A DNA stretch of 64,000 nt, taken from Actinomycetota bacterium (GTDB lineage: Bacteria; Actinomycetota; Actinomycetes; S36-B12). Below are positions 43,788 to 53,222 of this stretch, in pieces. Position 1 is the stretch's first letter. Every line of letters begins with the position of its first letter. The DNA lies in NCBI GenBank assembly GCA_030645615.1, contig JAUSNB010000005.1:1-64000 (forward strand). Direction: 5' to 3'. Made by a program: the position numbers and the translations under genes. The notes under the pieces were generated by a model, which did no database searches, was not told the DNA's origin, and saw nothing but the letters and a program-made list of their open reading frames with translations.

Positions 43788-44040
43788 ATGGTGCTGCGCA
43801 GCAACGGCCTCATCGGATCCATGGGCCGGGTCTCCTCCGTCGGCGTCAACGCCGAGATGGAGTCGTTCTTCGCGCTGCTCCATATGAACGTCGTGCACCG
43901 CCGGCGGTGGACCACGCGCGAGGAGCTCCGCCTGGCGATCGCCACCTGGATCGAATGGACCTACCACCGCCACGGGCGTCAGCGCGCCCTCGGCAAACCC
44001 ACCCCGATCAAGTTTGAGACCATCTACAAGCAGCCCGCAT
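43788..44040 (+). pseudogene. IS3-family transposase remnant (C-terminal part)
   Basis: An open frame here encodes only the end of an IS3-type transposase: GSMGRVSSVGVNAEMESFF (with the last acidic residue of the DDE triad), RRRWTTREELRLAIATWIEWTYHRHGRQRALGKPTPIKFETIY. The upstream DDE residues and the first reading frame are missing and no inverted-repeat ends were found. It is a decayed insertion. From 44041 to 44241 no gene is seen. Confidence 0.8.
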
Positions 44041-44241
44041 TCGAGGCGTGCGAGATCACACCCCGGGAGGCAACTCAGCCGTGGGGCATGTCAGCGAGGC
44101 AATCAAACTCGGGGCAGTCCCAGCTAACGGCCCGTCCGACTTGGGCGACCCCAGCACGAGGGCACGCCTGACACGACCACCGTCAGCCCGTTGGGCAATG
44201 ATGCTGCTTCGGTATGCGGATCACGGGGGGGCGACGCGGCA

Positions 44242-45447
44242 ATGAAGTTCCTTCACACGTCTGATTGGCATCTGGGCAAGGGCCTGCACGGGCATGACCT
44301 GACCGGCGCGCAGCAGGTTGCCATCGACTCGGTGATCGACCTGGCGATCGACCGTAAGGTGGATGCGTTCGTGATCGCCGGTGACGTCTTTGATCGGGCG
44401 TTCCCGAGCGTGGAGGACGTCCGACGGTTCAACAAGGCCCTGACGCGGATTCACCAGGCTGGCATCCCGATCGTGTGCATTGCCGGCAATCATGACGAGG
44501 GCGCCCGGTTGGCGGCGTTCATGAACCTGCTCGACACGTCGGTGACCATCGTCGGTGAGAACCGCCAGGTGGGCGAGGCCGTCGTACTCGTGGACGAGCA
44601 CGGCCCGGTCGTGTTCTATCCGCTTCCGTATCTGGACCCGGACGCGGCACGGCGTGACCTGGCGCCGGAGGGTGGCCCATTGCTGGCGCGCAGCCATGAG
44701 GCCGTGGTCAGTGAAGGGATGCGCCGCGTCCGCGCGGACCTCGAGGAGCGACAGCAGGCCGACCCGACGACGCGGGCGGTGGTGGTGGCGCATGCGTTTG
44801 TGGTGAAGGGAACCGAGACGCCTGAGGAACTTCTGGGTGAGCAGTCCGAGAGCGAGCGCGACATCTCGATCGGTGGCGTACCGTCGGTGCCGACGGGGGT
44901 ATTCGACGGGGTGCACTACGTGGCACTTGGGCACCTGCACGGGCGGCGCACGGTGAGCCTGATGGCCCCGATGGTGCGGTATTCCGGTTCGCTCCTGCGG
45001 TACTCGATCTCCGAGGCGGACCACATCAAGTCCGTCACGATCGTCGAGATCGACGCCGACGGCACGTGCACGATCGACGAGGTACCCGTGCCGCAACCTG
45101 CGGGCATGGCGCGGCTGCGCGGCGACCTCGCCGACCTGATCTCTGACACGCACGCATCGCATCACGACGACTACGTGGAGATTCTGCTGACCGATGCCCG
45201 CCTGCCTGACAACTACCTGGCGCAACTCGGTACCCGGTTCACGCGCATCCTGCGGGCGGTGCCCGATCGCGGCCCCGCTGCGTGGGCTGGGGCCGGTGAC
45301 GCTGCCGGGTCCCCCATCCATGCGGTGACGCCGCTCGACACGTTGCGGAACTTCTACGCCGAGTCGCGCGGTGAGGAGTTGACCGAGGCGATGGAGCGGA
45401 TCCTCGTCGACGTGCTCGAGCGTGCCCAGCCTGGCGGGGAGGGCTGA
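44242..45447 (+). CDS. sbcD: SbcD exonuclease subunit
   Basis: A 401-residue metallophosphoesterase. The nuclease motifs are SDWHLGKG near 8-15, GDVFDRAFPS near 48-57, GNHDEGARL near 83-91, VAHAFV near 175 and LGHLHGRR near 226-233. SbcD is the nuclease of the SbcCD complex, which opens hairpins and processes double-strand ends with manganese. sbcC follows with a 1-bp gap. A weak G-rich ribosome site precedes the ATG at 44242. Confidence 0.95.
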   Translation: MKFLHTSDWHLGKGLHGHDLTGAQQVAIDSVIDLAIDRKVDAFVIAGDVFDRAFPSVEDVRRFNKALTRIHQAGIPIVCIAGNHDEGARLAAFMNLLDTSVTIVGENRQVGEAVVLVDEHGPVVFYPLPYLDPDAARRDLAPEGGPLLARSHEAVVSEGMRRVRADLEERQQADPTTRAVVVAHAFVVKGTETPEELLGEQSESERDISIGGVPSVPTGVFDGVHYVALGHLHGRRTVSLMAPMVRYSGSLLRYSISEADHIKSVTIVEIDADGTCTIDEVPVPQPAGMARLRGDLADLISDTHASHHDDYVEILLTDARLPDNYLAQLGTRFTRILRAVPDRGPAAWAGAGDAAGSPIHAVTPLDTLRNFYAESRGEELTEAMERILVDVLERAQPGGEG

Positions 45448-45448
45448 C

Positions 45449-48199
45449 GTGCGCATCCGCTCACTGTCGTTCCGCGGAGTCGGCCCGTACCGCGACGAGC
45501 AGCGCATCGACTTCGACCAGCTTGGCGAGTCCGGGCTGTACTTGATCAACGGCCCGACCGGGGCGGGAAAGTCGACAATCATCGACTGCATCTGCTACGG
45601 CCTGTATGGCCGTTTGGCCAGCGACGAGGCCGACCTCAGCCGCATGCGGTCGGACTTCGCCGGGCCCAAAGACACGACCGAAGTCGACCTGGTGTTCGAG
45701 ACCGCCGCCGGAGTGTTCCGGGTGATCCGTTCCCCGGAGTACATGAGGGCCAAGGCGAAGGGGGAGGGCGTGACCCCGTCAAGGACGACCTGCCGGCTGT
45801 TCCGTATCCACCCGGACGGCACTGAGGAGTCCATCGCCACGAACGTGGCCTCGGCGGATAGCGAGATGTTCCGGGTCATCGGCCTGACGCGCGCGCAGTT
45901 CGTCCAGACCGTCGTGCTGCCTCAGGGCCAGTTCGCGACCTTCCTGTACTCGGACACCCGGCAGCGCTCGGAGATCCTCAAGCGGATCTTCAACACCCAG
46001 CTGTATGAGCGCGTCGCGGAGATCCTCAAGGAAGACGCCAAGAACGCAGCCATTCAGAAGGCGGCCGCCACCGATGAGATGCGTACCGCGATCGGGCAAC
46101 TGGCCACCAGTATCGGCCTCGACGACGCGACCCGCGACCCGTTGCTGGAGTTTGCGACCAACCGCCTCGATGAGCAGCTGAAGGCCGGTCTCGACGAACT
46201 GGCACCCATGTTCGAGCAGGCCCTCACGACGGCCAGCACCGCCTTCGACAACGCGCAGATACGCGTCACCGCAGCCGACATCGCCCGCGACCTCGCCAGG
46301 CGTGAGGCCGACGCCCAGTCCACCGTCGCAACGGCCAGACAGACCGTGACGGACGCGACCGCCGGAGTCGAGAAGGCACAGGTCGCGCTCGCACCGACCA
46401 CAGACCTCGCCGCCACGATCGCGATCGAGATTGATGACTCGACCGTCGTGGCCACCTGGCGTCAGCGCGCATCGGCGGCGTCAAGCCACGCCGGCGAGCT
46501 CACGGCCGTGCTGCCCGACGAAGAGACGGTCATCGCATGGCCGATGAAGGAGGCCGCGGCCGTCCAGGCTATAGAGGACCTGACGGCCTCCCACGAAGCC
46601 GACCGCAACCGCCTGAGCGAAATGCCCGCCGCCATCACTCAGCAGCAGGCAATCGCGAACGACCGCCCCACGCTGGAGGAGTCCACCCAGCTCAACGCCC
46701 TGAAGGGCGACCTAGACGCGGTGCAGGCCCAGCTCAAGCTACTCGACGACCAGCAAGCCCAGTTGCCGGACCTTCAGGAGCGCACCAAGGGCGACCACGA
46801 CATCGCCGAGCGAATCGACGCAGACCTCGCCTCCGCGGGCCACGCTTATCGCACCGGCATCGCGGCCGAGCTGGCGCTGCAGCTAGAGCCGGGGCAGCCG
46901 TGCGCGGTCTGCGGCGCCACCGACCACCCCGCGCCCGCCCGGCACGCCGGTAACGCCGTGTTGTTCGACGACGTCGAGAATCTTCGCCAGCGGGCCAGCG
47001 ATGCCCACATCGCGCTCGCCGAGTCCGCAGCCGCCCTCAGGACGGCCCAGGACCGGGTCGCCGAGATCACCGCCGAGATCACCATGAGCCGCGACGACCT
47101 GAACGCCGCGCAGACGGAACTCAAGCAACGCCAGAGTGACCTCAAGCGCCGATCCGAGGCGGCCGACGGCGCGGCCACCGCGATCGCCGAGCTATACGCT
47201 GAACGCGATCGCCTCACCGAACGCGCCAACAAGTACGCGCAAGACCTCGCCAGCAAGAAGGCCGCCCTCGACACCACTCGGGCAGCCATGAAGTTGTCCG
47301 CTGAGAAGGTCGCAGCAGCACACGGCGACTACCCCTCGGTCCAGGAACGACTCAACGACGTGCGCGCACTAGAGACCGCACTCAGCGGGCTCGCCGACCA
47401 GCTCGCGACCCTCGACACAGCCCGTGCCAGCCAGGCCTTGGCCGAGCTGGCGCTCGCCGCGATGACACGACACGACGGGTTCGGCGACGTCGACGCAGCC
47501 CAGGCCGCGTGGACGGCCGCCGACGTGGAACGTCTCACCGCCGACCGCACCCGGGGCGAGGCCGCTGCCCGGCTAGAGCACCTGCGCACCGGCACCGCCA
47601 CCATAGACACCCTGTGCCAAGAGCGCGCCGACCTCATCGCGCGGAACGCCGACCTCATCGACCTAGCCGAACTGTTCTCCGCCGGACGCGGCAGCGAGAT
47701 CGGCCTGCACATCTACATCCTGAAGTCGCTTTTCGACAGCGTCATGGAGGCTGCCAACCGACGCTTCGAGAGCCTGCTCAACGGCCGCTACCGCCTCGTT
47801 CCCGCCCCGGAGTCCGACGGCGATGGCCGCAAGCTGCAGGGACTCGGTGTCTCCGTCGAGGATCGCCTCACCGGCCGCGTCCGACCCGCCACGAGCCTCA
47901 GTGGCGGAGAGACGTTCTGCGCCTCCCTCGCCTTGGCCCTCGGCTTGTCCGACGTCGTCAGGATGACTGCAGGCGGCATCGGCATCGGCTCCCTATTCAT
48001 CGACGAAGGCTTCGGCTCACTCGACGGCAACCAACTCGACGAGGTCATGCTCATGCTCGGCCACCTCAGCAGTGACGGCCGTCGCGTCGGGGTGATCAGC
48101 CACGTCGACAGCATGAAATCGGCCATCACGGAACGGATCGACGTCACCGCCGTCGCGGAGGATCGACCCACCTCCCTGCGTGTCTCGTGGATGGCGTGA
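45449..48199 (+). CDS. sbcC: SbcC ATPase subunit
   Basis: A 916-residue SMC-like ATPase. Walker A is GPTGAGKST near 34-42; two long coiled coils flank a zinc hook, CAVC (Cys485 and Cys488) in QPCAVCGATDHP; the signature SLSGGETFCASLALALGL lies near 817-834 and Walker B LFIDEGFGSLDGNQ near 850-863. It powers the SbcD nuclease and tethers DNA ends. All functional motifs are intact. The pair sits between an IS remnant and a sparsely coding stretch. Confidence 0.95.
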   Translation: MRIRSLSFRGVGPYRDEQRIDFDQLGESGLYLINGPTGAGKSTIIDCICYGLYGRLASDEADLSRMRSDFAGPKDTTEVDLVFETAAGVFRVIRSPEYMRAKAKGEGVTPSRTTCRLFRIHPDGTEESIATNVASADSEMFRVIGLTRAQFVQTVVLPQGQFATFLYSDTRQRSEILKRIFNTQLYERVAEILKEDAKNAAIQKAAATDEMRTAIGQLATSIGLDDATRDPLLEFATNRLDEQLKAGLDELAPMFEQALTTASTAFDNAQIRVTAADIARDLARREADAQSTVATARQTVTDATAGVEKAQVALAPTTDLAATIAIEIDDSTVVATWRQRASAASSHAGELTAVLPDEETVIAWPMKEAAAVQAIEDLTASHEADRNRLSEMPAAITQQQAIANDRPTLEESTQLNALKGDLDAVQAQLKLLDDQQAQLPDLQERTKGDHDIAERIDADLASAGHAYRTGIAAELALQLEPGQPCAVCGATDHPAPARHAGNAVLFDDVENLRQRASDAHIALAESAAALRTAQDRVAEITAEITMSRDDLNAAQTELKQRQSDLKRRSEAADGAATAIAELYAERDRLTERANKYAQDLASKKAALDTTRAAMKLSAEKVAAAHGDYPSVQERLNDVRALETALSGLADQLATLDTARASQALAELALAAMTRHDGFGDVDAAQAAWTAADVERLTADRTRGEAAARLEHLRTGTATIDTLCQERADLIARNADLIDLAELFSAGRGSEIGLHIYILKSLFDSVMEAANRRFESLLNGRYRLVPAPESDGDGRKLQGLGVSVEDRLTGRVRPATSLSGGETFCASLALALGLSDVVRMTAGGIGIGSLFIDEGFGSLDGNQLDEVMLMLGHLSSDGRRVGVISHVDSMKSAITERIDVTAVAEDRPTSLRVSWMA

Positions 48200-49002
48200 G
48201 AGCTCGTGCCTGAGTCGGGGCGATGGATTCGCGTGAGTGTTCGCCCGGCTTGCCGGTTGACTGGATGATTGCGCAGGCGACTCGAGCTTGCCTATCAGCC
48301 CTTCATAGTCGGTACGGCGGCCCCGGCGATCCGACTCAATGCAGTTGAAGCCGCTGCGTCCTTGTCGCCCGAGGTGATCATGGCCTGGCGCGCGATGAGC
48401 TGCCCCCGGTCGGGATAGCGATGGACCGTCGAGGCGACATCCCGGTACACCAGCCGGTCGAGTGGTGGCCATGGACAGTGCTGTTCTGGCTGTGGCTCGA
48501 CAAGGACGCGGGGCTGCCGGACGGGATCGCCCGCTACCGGCGCGACGGACTCCTCCGGGACCTTGTGAATGTGAACGGACACCATGCTGGCTGAACGCCA
48601 TGCCCTAACCGGCAACGCGACGGCTTCGTCACCGTCCACGCCGACCGTTTGAATCCAGTCAATACGGAACGGCCCCAGTCAGTGGCATGACGTAGCCTTG
48701 CCATAGGTCACGAGTGAGCGACGTCAAGCCCCCAGGCTGGTCGTTCCGGCAACCGCGCGACCGTCGCACGGTGCCTCCCGGGGAAGACCTGCCCTGCCAA
48801 GGGCTGGCGGGGAAGCGACGGGCCTAACCGGCCGGAATGGCGTCCACCATGACAAACCCAGGTGGACCGTCGAGCGACCCGGGGCAGGGCCGAGTCCGCG
48901 GACGACGTCAGGACGGTGTCAACGCCGACCGAAATCGAAGCGACCTGTTTGACGACCCCGCTGGCTAGATCGCCCGCCTCAAGGCGCGCCGGGAGGAGGT
49001 TC
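48200..49002. other. Sparsely coding intergenic region after sbcC
   Basis: About 800 bp without a recognised gene. One short frame at 48421-48594 is listed separately. Frames on both strands give low-complexity or broken peptides, such as a plus-strand peptide ending WRAMSCPRSG about 10 bp before 48421. This fits a decayed remnant, perhaps of a mobile element or an older gene. No terminator-like hairpin was seen. Confidence 0.5.
48421..48594 (+). CDS. Possible 57-residue small protein
   Basis: ATG to TGA gives a 57-residue frame with HQPVEWWPWTVLFWLWLDKDAG and GIARYRRDGLLRDLVNVNGHH. The aromatic-rich first half and charged second half look protein-like, but no clear ribosome site precedes it. 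It may be the end of a broken gene, since a different frame upstream also looks coding. Low confidence. Confidence 0.3.
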   Translation: MDRRGDIPVHQPVEWWPWTVLFWLWLDKDAGLPDGIARYRRDGLLRDLVNVNGHHAG

Positions 49003-49149
49003 ATGATCCACGAGATGGAGAGCGGCCGAACCTGGGCAGTGTGCTCCTGCGGTGCCCGATTCCCAGGCACCATGCACGTGGACTTCACCCTGAATGAGTT
49101 CCCGGCCCTCGACGGGCACGTCCGCGACGGGTCGGAGCCGCCCGAGTGA
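49003..49149 (+). CDS. 48-residue CxCG protein
   Basis: A small protein whose ATG follows GGGAGGAGG by 4 bp, the best ribosome site of the region, so it is very likely to be translated. VCSCGARFPG (13-22) is a CxCG zinc-type motif and two histidines (25, 39) could complete a site. Its ending GSEPPE resembles that of the CxC protein at 41760-41948. It lies upstream of the adenine methyltransferase, 142 bp apart. Confidence 0.6.
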   Translation: MIHEMESGRTWAVCSCGARFPGTMHVDFTLNEFPALDGHVRDGSEPPE

Positions 49150-49291
49150 CGTACCGGACTCGTGGCGAGATCCCGATCAGCCGGTCCGCGTAGGTCGTCG
49201 CGCCGTCGACGAAGTCGGGTCTAGGGTCCAAGGGGCCCACAGCGCCCCTCCGAGGGGCTGGTCGCGATGGGCTGAGGGAGAGGACGTGACC

Positions 49292-50422
49292 ATGGGCACC
49301 ACGCGCCTCTTCGGCAACGCCCCTTCGTCGGATTCGATCCTTGTCGAGCCGCCGTTGCACCCCTTCCTGAAGTGGCCCGGCGGGAAGGCGTCCGAACTCG
49401 CGATGATCGCGGCCGCCAGCCCTCCCCTGACCGGCCGCTACGTCGACCCGTTCGTCGGCGGCGGATCCGTCCTCCTCGCGATCGCCGCGTCGGTGCCGGC
49501 CGCGGCCAACGACGCCTGCCCGGAGCTCGTGCTGCTCTTCAGCGCGCTCGCGAGCGCGGACCCCGCCGTGCTGGATGCGCTGGACGGGGTGGCGACGGCG
49601 TGGGACGGCCTCGCGCGCGAACCGGCGGAACTGCAGAAGGTCGTCGACGCATTCACGACCCGCGCCGCGACCGCCCCCGTCCCGGGATTCGCCGCCGCGC
49701 TCGAACCCGCCGGTCCCGGCCTGCGCGAGGCATTCGACGTGCGGCTCCCCGCCGACGTCGCCTCGAAGCTCACCCGAATGCGCGCCGTCGAGGCGAAGGC
49801 CGGCCACCGGCTGAGCGACGCCGACCTGCTCGCCAACGTGGAGGGCTCCGTCCGGGCGTCCTTCTACCTGACCATCCGCGAGCGCTACAACCGCGCCAGG
49901 ACGCAGGGCACGTGGGACGCGTGGCGACTGGCCGACTTCTTCTTCCTGCGCGAGTTCGCGTACGCGTCAATGTTCCGCTTCAACAAGCGCGACGAGTTCA
50001 ACGTGCCCTACGGCGGCGTGACCTACAACCGCAAGTCGATGCTAGCGAAGGTCGCGCAGGCCACGGCACCGGCGATGCGCGAGCGGCTGGCCGCGACCGA
50101 GTGGCACGTCGGCGACTTCGAGCCCTTCCTCGACGAGGTGGGGCCGCAGGGTGACGACTTCGTGTTCGTCGACCCGCCGTACGACTCGCAGTTCAGCGAC
50201 TACGACAACCGCGCCTTCTCGCTCGGCGACCAGCACCGGCTCGAGGCGGCCCTGCGCCGGCTGGACTGCCCGGTCATGGTGGTCATCAAGGACAGCGCTG
50301 GCATCCGGGACCTCTACGAGCACGCGCACTGGAGGATCGCCGCAGCCGGCAAGACGTACATGTGGACGATCAAGTCGCGCAACGACCGCTCCGCGGTCCA
50401 CCTGACCATCACCAACTACTGA
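49292..50422 (+). CDS. D12-class DNA adenine methyltransferase (Dam-like)
   Basis: A 376-residue N6-adenine methyltransferase. Motif X is FLKWPGGK (25-32), motif I VDPFVGGGSV near 51-60 and the catalytic DPPY at 294-297. The central region (about 85-230) is longer than in Dam and should set the target site. No restriction enzyme gene is adjacent, so this is a solitary methyltransferase that may act in regulation or protection. Recognition sequence unknown (GATC is only a guess from the class). Confidence 0.9.
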   Translation: MGTTRLFGNAPSSDSILVEPPLHPFLKWPGGKASELAMIAAASPPLTGRYVDPFVGGGSVLLAIAASVPAAANDACPELVLLFSALASADPAVLDALDGVATAWDGLAREPAELQKVVDAFTTRAATAPVPGFAAALEPAGPGLREAFDVRLPADVASKLTRMRAVEAKAGHRLSDADLLANVEGSVRASFYLTIRERYNRARTQGTWDAWRLADFFFLREFAYASMFRFNKRDEFNVPYGGVTYNRKSMLAKVAQATAPAMRERLAATEWHVGDFEPFLDEVGPQGDDFVFVDPPYDSQFSDYDNRAFSLGDQHRLEAALRRLDCPVMVVIKDSAGIRDLYEHAHWRIAAAGKTYMWTIKSRNDRSAVHLTITNY

Positions 50423-50479
50423 CCTGCCTCCGGCCGGGTAGCAGGTCTACCGTGGGAGTGGACCCACGAAAGGACCCCC

Positions 50480-51367
50480 ATGAACGTCGAGATGCTCGAG
50501 AAGATGCGCACCGGCAAGGGCTTCATCGCCGCCCTGGACCAAAGCGGCGGCAGCACCCCCAAGGCGCTGAAGCTGTACGGGGTGGACGAGACGGCGTATT
50601 CCGGCGAGGCGCAGATGTTCGACCTCGTCCACGAGATGCGCACCCGCATCATCACGAGCCCCTCGTTCACCGGCGACCGGATCCTCGGCGCGATCCTGTT
50701 CGAGATGACGATGGACCGGCAGGTCGAGGGCATGGGCACCGCGGAGTTCCTGTGGCAGCGCAAGCGTGTCGTGCCGTTCCTCAAGGTCGACAAGGGCCTG
50801 GCCGACGAGGCCGACGGCGTGCAGCTCATGCGGCCGATCGCCGACCTCGATGCCCTGCTCAAGCGGGCCGTGGGCCACAGGGTCTTCGGCACCAAGATGC
50901 GGTCGGTCATCAAGCTGGCCGATGCGGGCGGGGTCAAGGCGATCGTCGACCAGCAGTTCCGCATCGGCGCGCAGATCCTCGGGCACGGGCTCGTGCCGAT
51001 CATCGAGCCCGAGGTGGACATCCATTCCCCGTCGAAGGCGGAGGCGGAGGTGCTGCTGCTCGCGGCGCTGACCGCCAGCGTCGACGCTCTGCCCGAGGGC
51101 CAGCAGGTCATGCTCAAGCTGACCCTGCCGAGGGAGGACGGCTTCTACACCCCGCTCCTGTCGCACCCGCGGGTGCTGCGCGTGGTCGCGCTGTCCGGCG
51201 GGTACACCCGCGAGGACGCGAACGCCCTGCTCGCCCGCAACCCGGGCGTCGTCGCGTCGTTCTCCCGGGCGCTCACCGAGGGACTCACCGCACAGATGAG
51301 CGAGGCCGAGTTCGACGCGACGCTGGACGCGTCCATCGGCAGCATCTACGCCGCCTCGATCACCTGA
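50480..51367 (+). CDS. fda: Class I fructose-bisphosphate aldolase
   Basis: A 295-residue aldolase that matches the length and pattern of the Staphylococcus Fda type: [16 protein letters not shown] near 15-30, [12 protein letters not shown] near 97-108, [10 protein letters not shown] near 136-145 and [10 protein letters not shown] near 174-183. It cleaves fructose-1,6-bisphosphate with a Schiff-base lysine, central to glycolysis and gluconeogenesis. The ATG has GAAAGGA 6-7 bp upstream. Confidence 0.9.
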   Translation: MNVEMLEKMRTGKGFIAALDQSGGSTPKALKLYGVDETAYSGEAQMFDLVHEMRTRIITSPSFTGDRILGAILFEMTMDRQVEGMGTAEFLWQRKRVVPFLKVDKGLADEADGVQLMRPIADLDALLKRAVGHRVFGTKMRSVIKLADAGGVKAIVDQQFRIGAQILGHGLVPIIEPEVDIHSPSKAEAEVLLLAALTASVDALPEGQQVMLKLTLPREDGFYTPLLSHPRVLRVVALSGGYTREDANALLARNPGVVASFSRALTEGLTAQMSEAEFDATLDASIGSIYAASIT

Positions 51368-51529
51368 CCGCGCACGAGCCGCCCTCGCCGGCCTTCATGG
51401 CTCGCGCGAAGGATTATCCGTATGAGCCTTTCTCGATCCCTCCCTGCGATGACACAGGCTTATCCAGTGGCTGATTCTGGATCCGGAGGCACCCACAACT
51501 GAAGCCAGGTGCCGCGGATCGAGGGCACC

Positions 51530-52660
51530 ATGCCGAACCTGCTCACCACCGGGTCGCTCGTCGCGATTGCCACCGTCGCGCTGTTGGGGCCGCCCCTGGC
51601 GGCGCGGGCCGAGTCCGGCGCGGAGACGGCCACACGGTCCTGCAACGAGTACTCCGTGGTGGGGCTGCCTGACGTCGCCACCGAACCCGCGAGCTTCACG
51701 GTCGCGGTCGACGGGACGCGGGACGTGGCGCGGATGACGTACGGCTACGAGTCGCGGACCAGCGGCCCGTGGCAGTTCACCTTCGACCCGGCGCATGCCG
51801 ACATCGGCTACGTGGCCGTGGCGGAGGGCTCCGGGTGCACGGCCCAGGTCGCCGTGGCGACGACCGTCCCCTTCGGCTTCTCCCGCACGATCTTCGGCCC
51901 GGGCTCCAGCGCGCGCACCACTGCCGTCGCCAACCGAACCGACCGCCCGGCCACCGCCACCGTGACGCGGCCCGACGGGATGGTCGCCGGCAGCTACGCG
52001 CTGGAGCCCCGGTCGTCGACAGCGGTGCCGCTGCCCGGCACGACAGTCCGCGAGACGACCCACTACACCGTCACCGTCACAGCCGACAGCGGCCTGGCCA
52101 TGAGCACCCCCGTCGTCGTCACCAAGGGCTGGAGCACCCTGGCCGGCGGCGACCTGCACGACGCCGCCGTGTTCGACAACTGCACCACGATCCCGTGGCA
52201 CTACTCCCCCCAGGGCGCGCGCGGCGACGCCGACACGATCGAGCGTGACATCGTGCGGGCGCAACGGCTGATCTCCACCAGGACGGGCCTGTCCTTCCAG
52301 CACGTCGACGACCCCGCCCAGGCCCGCATCCAGTACTCCTGGGACACCCTCGGCGTCGGCGGCCCCTCAGCCATCGGCGGCTTCGGCGGGAGCAGCGAAG
52401 GCCCGCTGCGCGGCTTCGTCACCTTCAACAGCGACGACACCTGGCCCAGCGACGCCTACGCCGGCATCGGCGCCCGCCACGGGGCCCCGGCCGACCGCGG
52501 CTGGATGATCGTGCACGAGACGATGCACACGATGGGCCTGGGCCACTCCACCAACCAGTTCGCCGTCATGGCCCCCTACAACCGCGGCCAGCACGCCTTC
52601 ACCGCCGGCGACCTCGCCGGGCTCGACACCCTCTACCCCAAGGCCGCCTGCGCCGCCTGA
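51530..52660 (+). CDS. Secreted metzincin-type zinc protease
   Basis: A 376-residue exported protein with signal peptide 1-28 (AARAES). A beta domain (about 35-200) is followed by a protease domain with the full metzincin signature HETMHTMGLGH near 329-339 and a Met-turn VMAPYN. The last ten residues contain LDTLYPKAACAA. It should cleave proteins outside the cell, using zinc bound by the three histidines. GAGGG before the ATG supports this start over the GTG at 51509. 51368-51529 holds no recognised gene. Confidence 0.85.
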   Translation: MPNLLTTGSLVAIATVALLGPPLAARAESGAETATRSCNEYSVVGLPDVATEPASFTVAVDGTRDVARMTYGYESRTSGPWQFTFDPAHADIGYVAVAEGSGCTAQVAVATTVPFGFSRTIFGPGSSARTTAVANRTDRPATATVTRPDGMVAGSYALEPRSSTAVPLPGTTVRETTHYTVTVTADSGLAMSTPVVVTKGWSTLAGGDLHDAAVFDNCTTIPWHYSPQGARGDADTIERDIVRAQRLISTRTGLSFQHVDDPAQARIQYSWDTLGVGGPSAIGGFGGSSEGPLRGFVTFNSDDTWPSDAYAGIGARHGAPADRGWMIVHETMHTMGLGHSTNQFAVMAPYNRGQHAFTAGDLAGLDTLYPKAACAA

Positions 52661-52708
52661 CCACCCCGCCGAAAGTGCGGGGCGGCCTGGGCAGGGGCCG
52701 CGACGGGA

Positions 52709-53128
52709 CTAGGCGACGGTCAGGACGATCGGCACCGCGGCGAGCGCCTTGCTTACCGGGCAGCCCTCCTTGGCCGCCTCGGCCGCGGCGGCGAAGCCAT
52801 CCGCGTCCAGGCCGGGCACGTCACCGCTGACCGTCAGGCGGATCTCGGTGATGCCGGTCCCGGGGACGAAGTCGACCTCTGCCGACGTGTTCAGCTGCGC
52901 CGCGGGCGTGCCGGCCTTGGCCAGCCCGTTCGACAGGGCCATTGAGAAGCACGAGGCATGCGCCGCAGCGATGAGCTCCTCGGGGCTGGTCACCCCATTG
53001 GGCTCCTCCGCGCGTGCCGGCCAGGAGATCGCGTACGTGCCGAGCCCGGACGAGTCCAGGGTGACCTCGCCGCCGCCCTCGAAAAGGGTGCCGTTCCAGA
53101 CTGCCGATGCGCGCCTCGTGGTTGCCAT
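52709..53128 (-). CDS. OsmC/Ohr-family peroxide reductase
   Basis: A 139-residue OsmC-fold protein. The two active cysteines are in AAHASCFSMALSNG near 55-68 and EGCPVSKALA near 122-131. SPEELIAAAHASC is the diagnostic stretch. It reduces organic hydroperoxides with dithiol electrons in the cytoplasm. AAGGGA precedes the ATG at 53128; the upstream frame is not used. Confidence 0.9.
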   Translation of the reverse strand: MATTRRASAVWNGTLFEGGGEVTLDSSGLGTYAISWPARAEEPNGVTSPEELIAAAHASCFSMALSNGLAKAGTPAAQLNTSAEVDFVPGTGITEIRLTVSGDVPGLDADGFAAAAEAAKEGCPVSKALAAVPIVLTVA

Positions 53129-53222
53129 GCCGGTGATCCCTTCGTCGGTGTGTGCCACCCATCCTTGCGGCGACGTCTGCCGGCGCCAACCACGGGGCAG
53201 CCGCGGCCATTCCCGGGAGCGT

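Noticed and set aside
35204-50422. Prophage or integrative element
   Set aside because: No integrase, phage structural gene or flanking direct repeats were found; only one IS remnant.
51395-51472. 25-codon frame between aldolase and metalloprotease
   Set aside because: Short, no ribosome site and no recognisable features.
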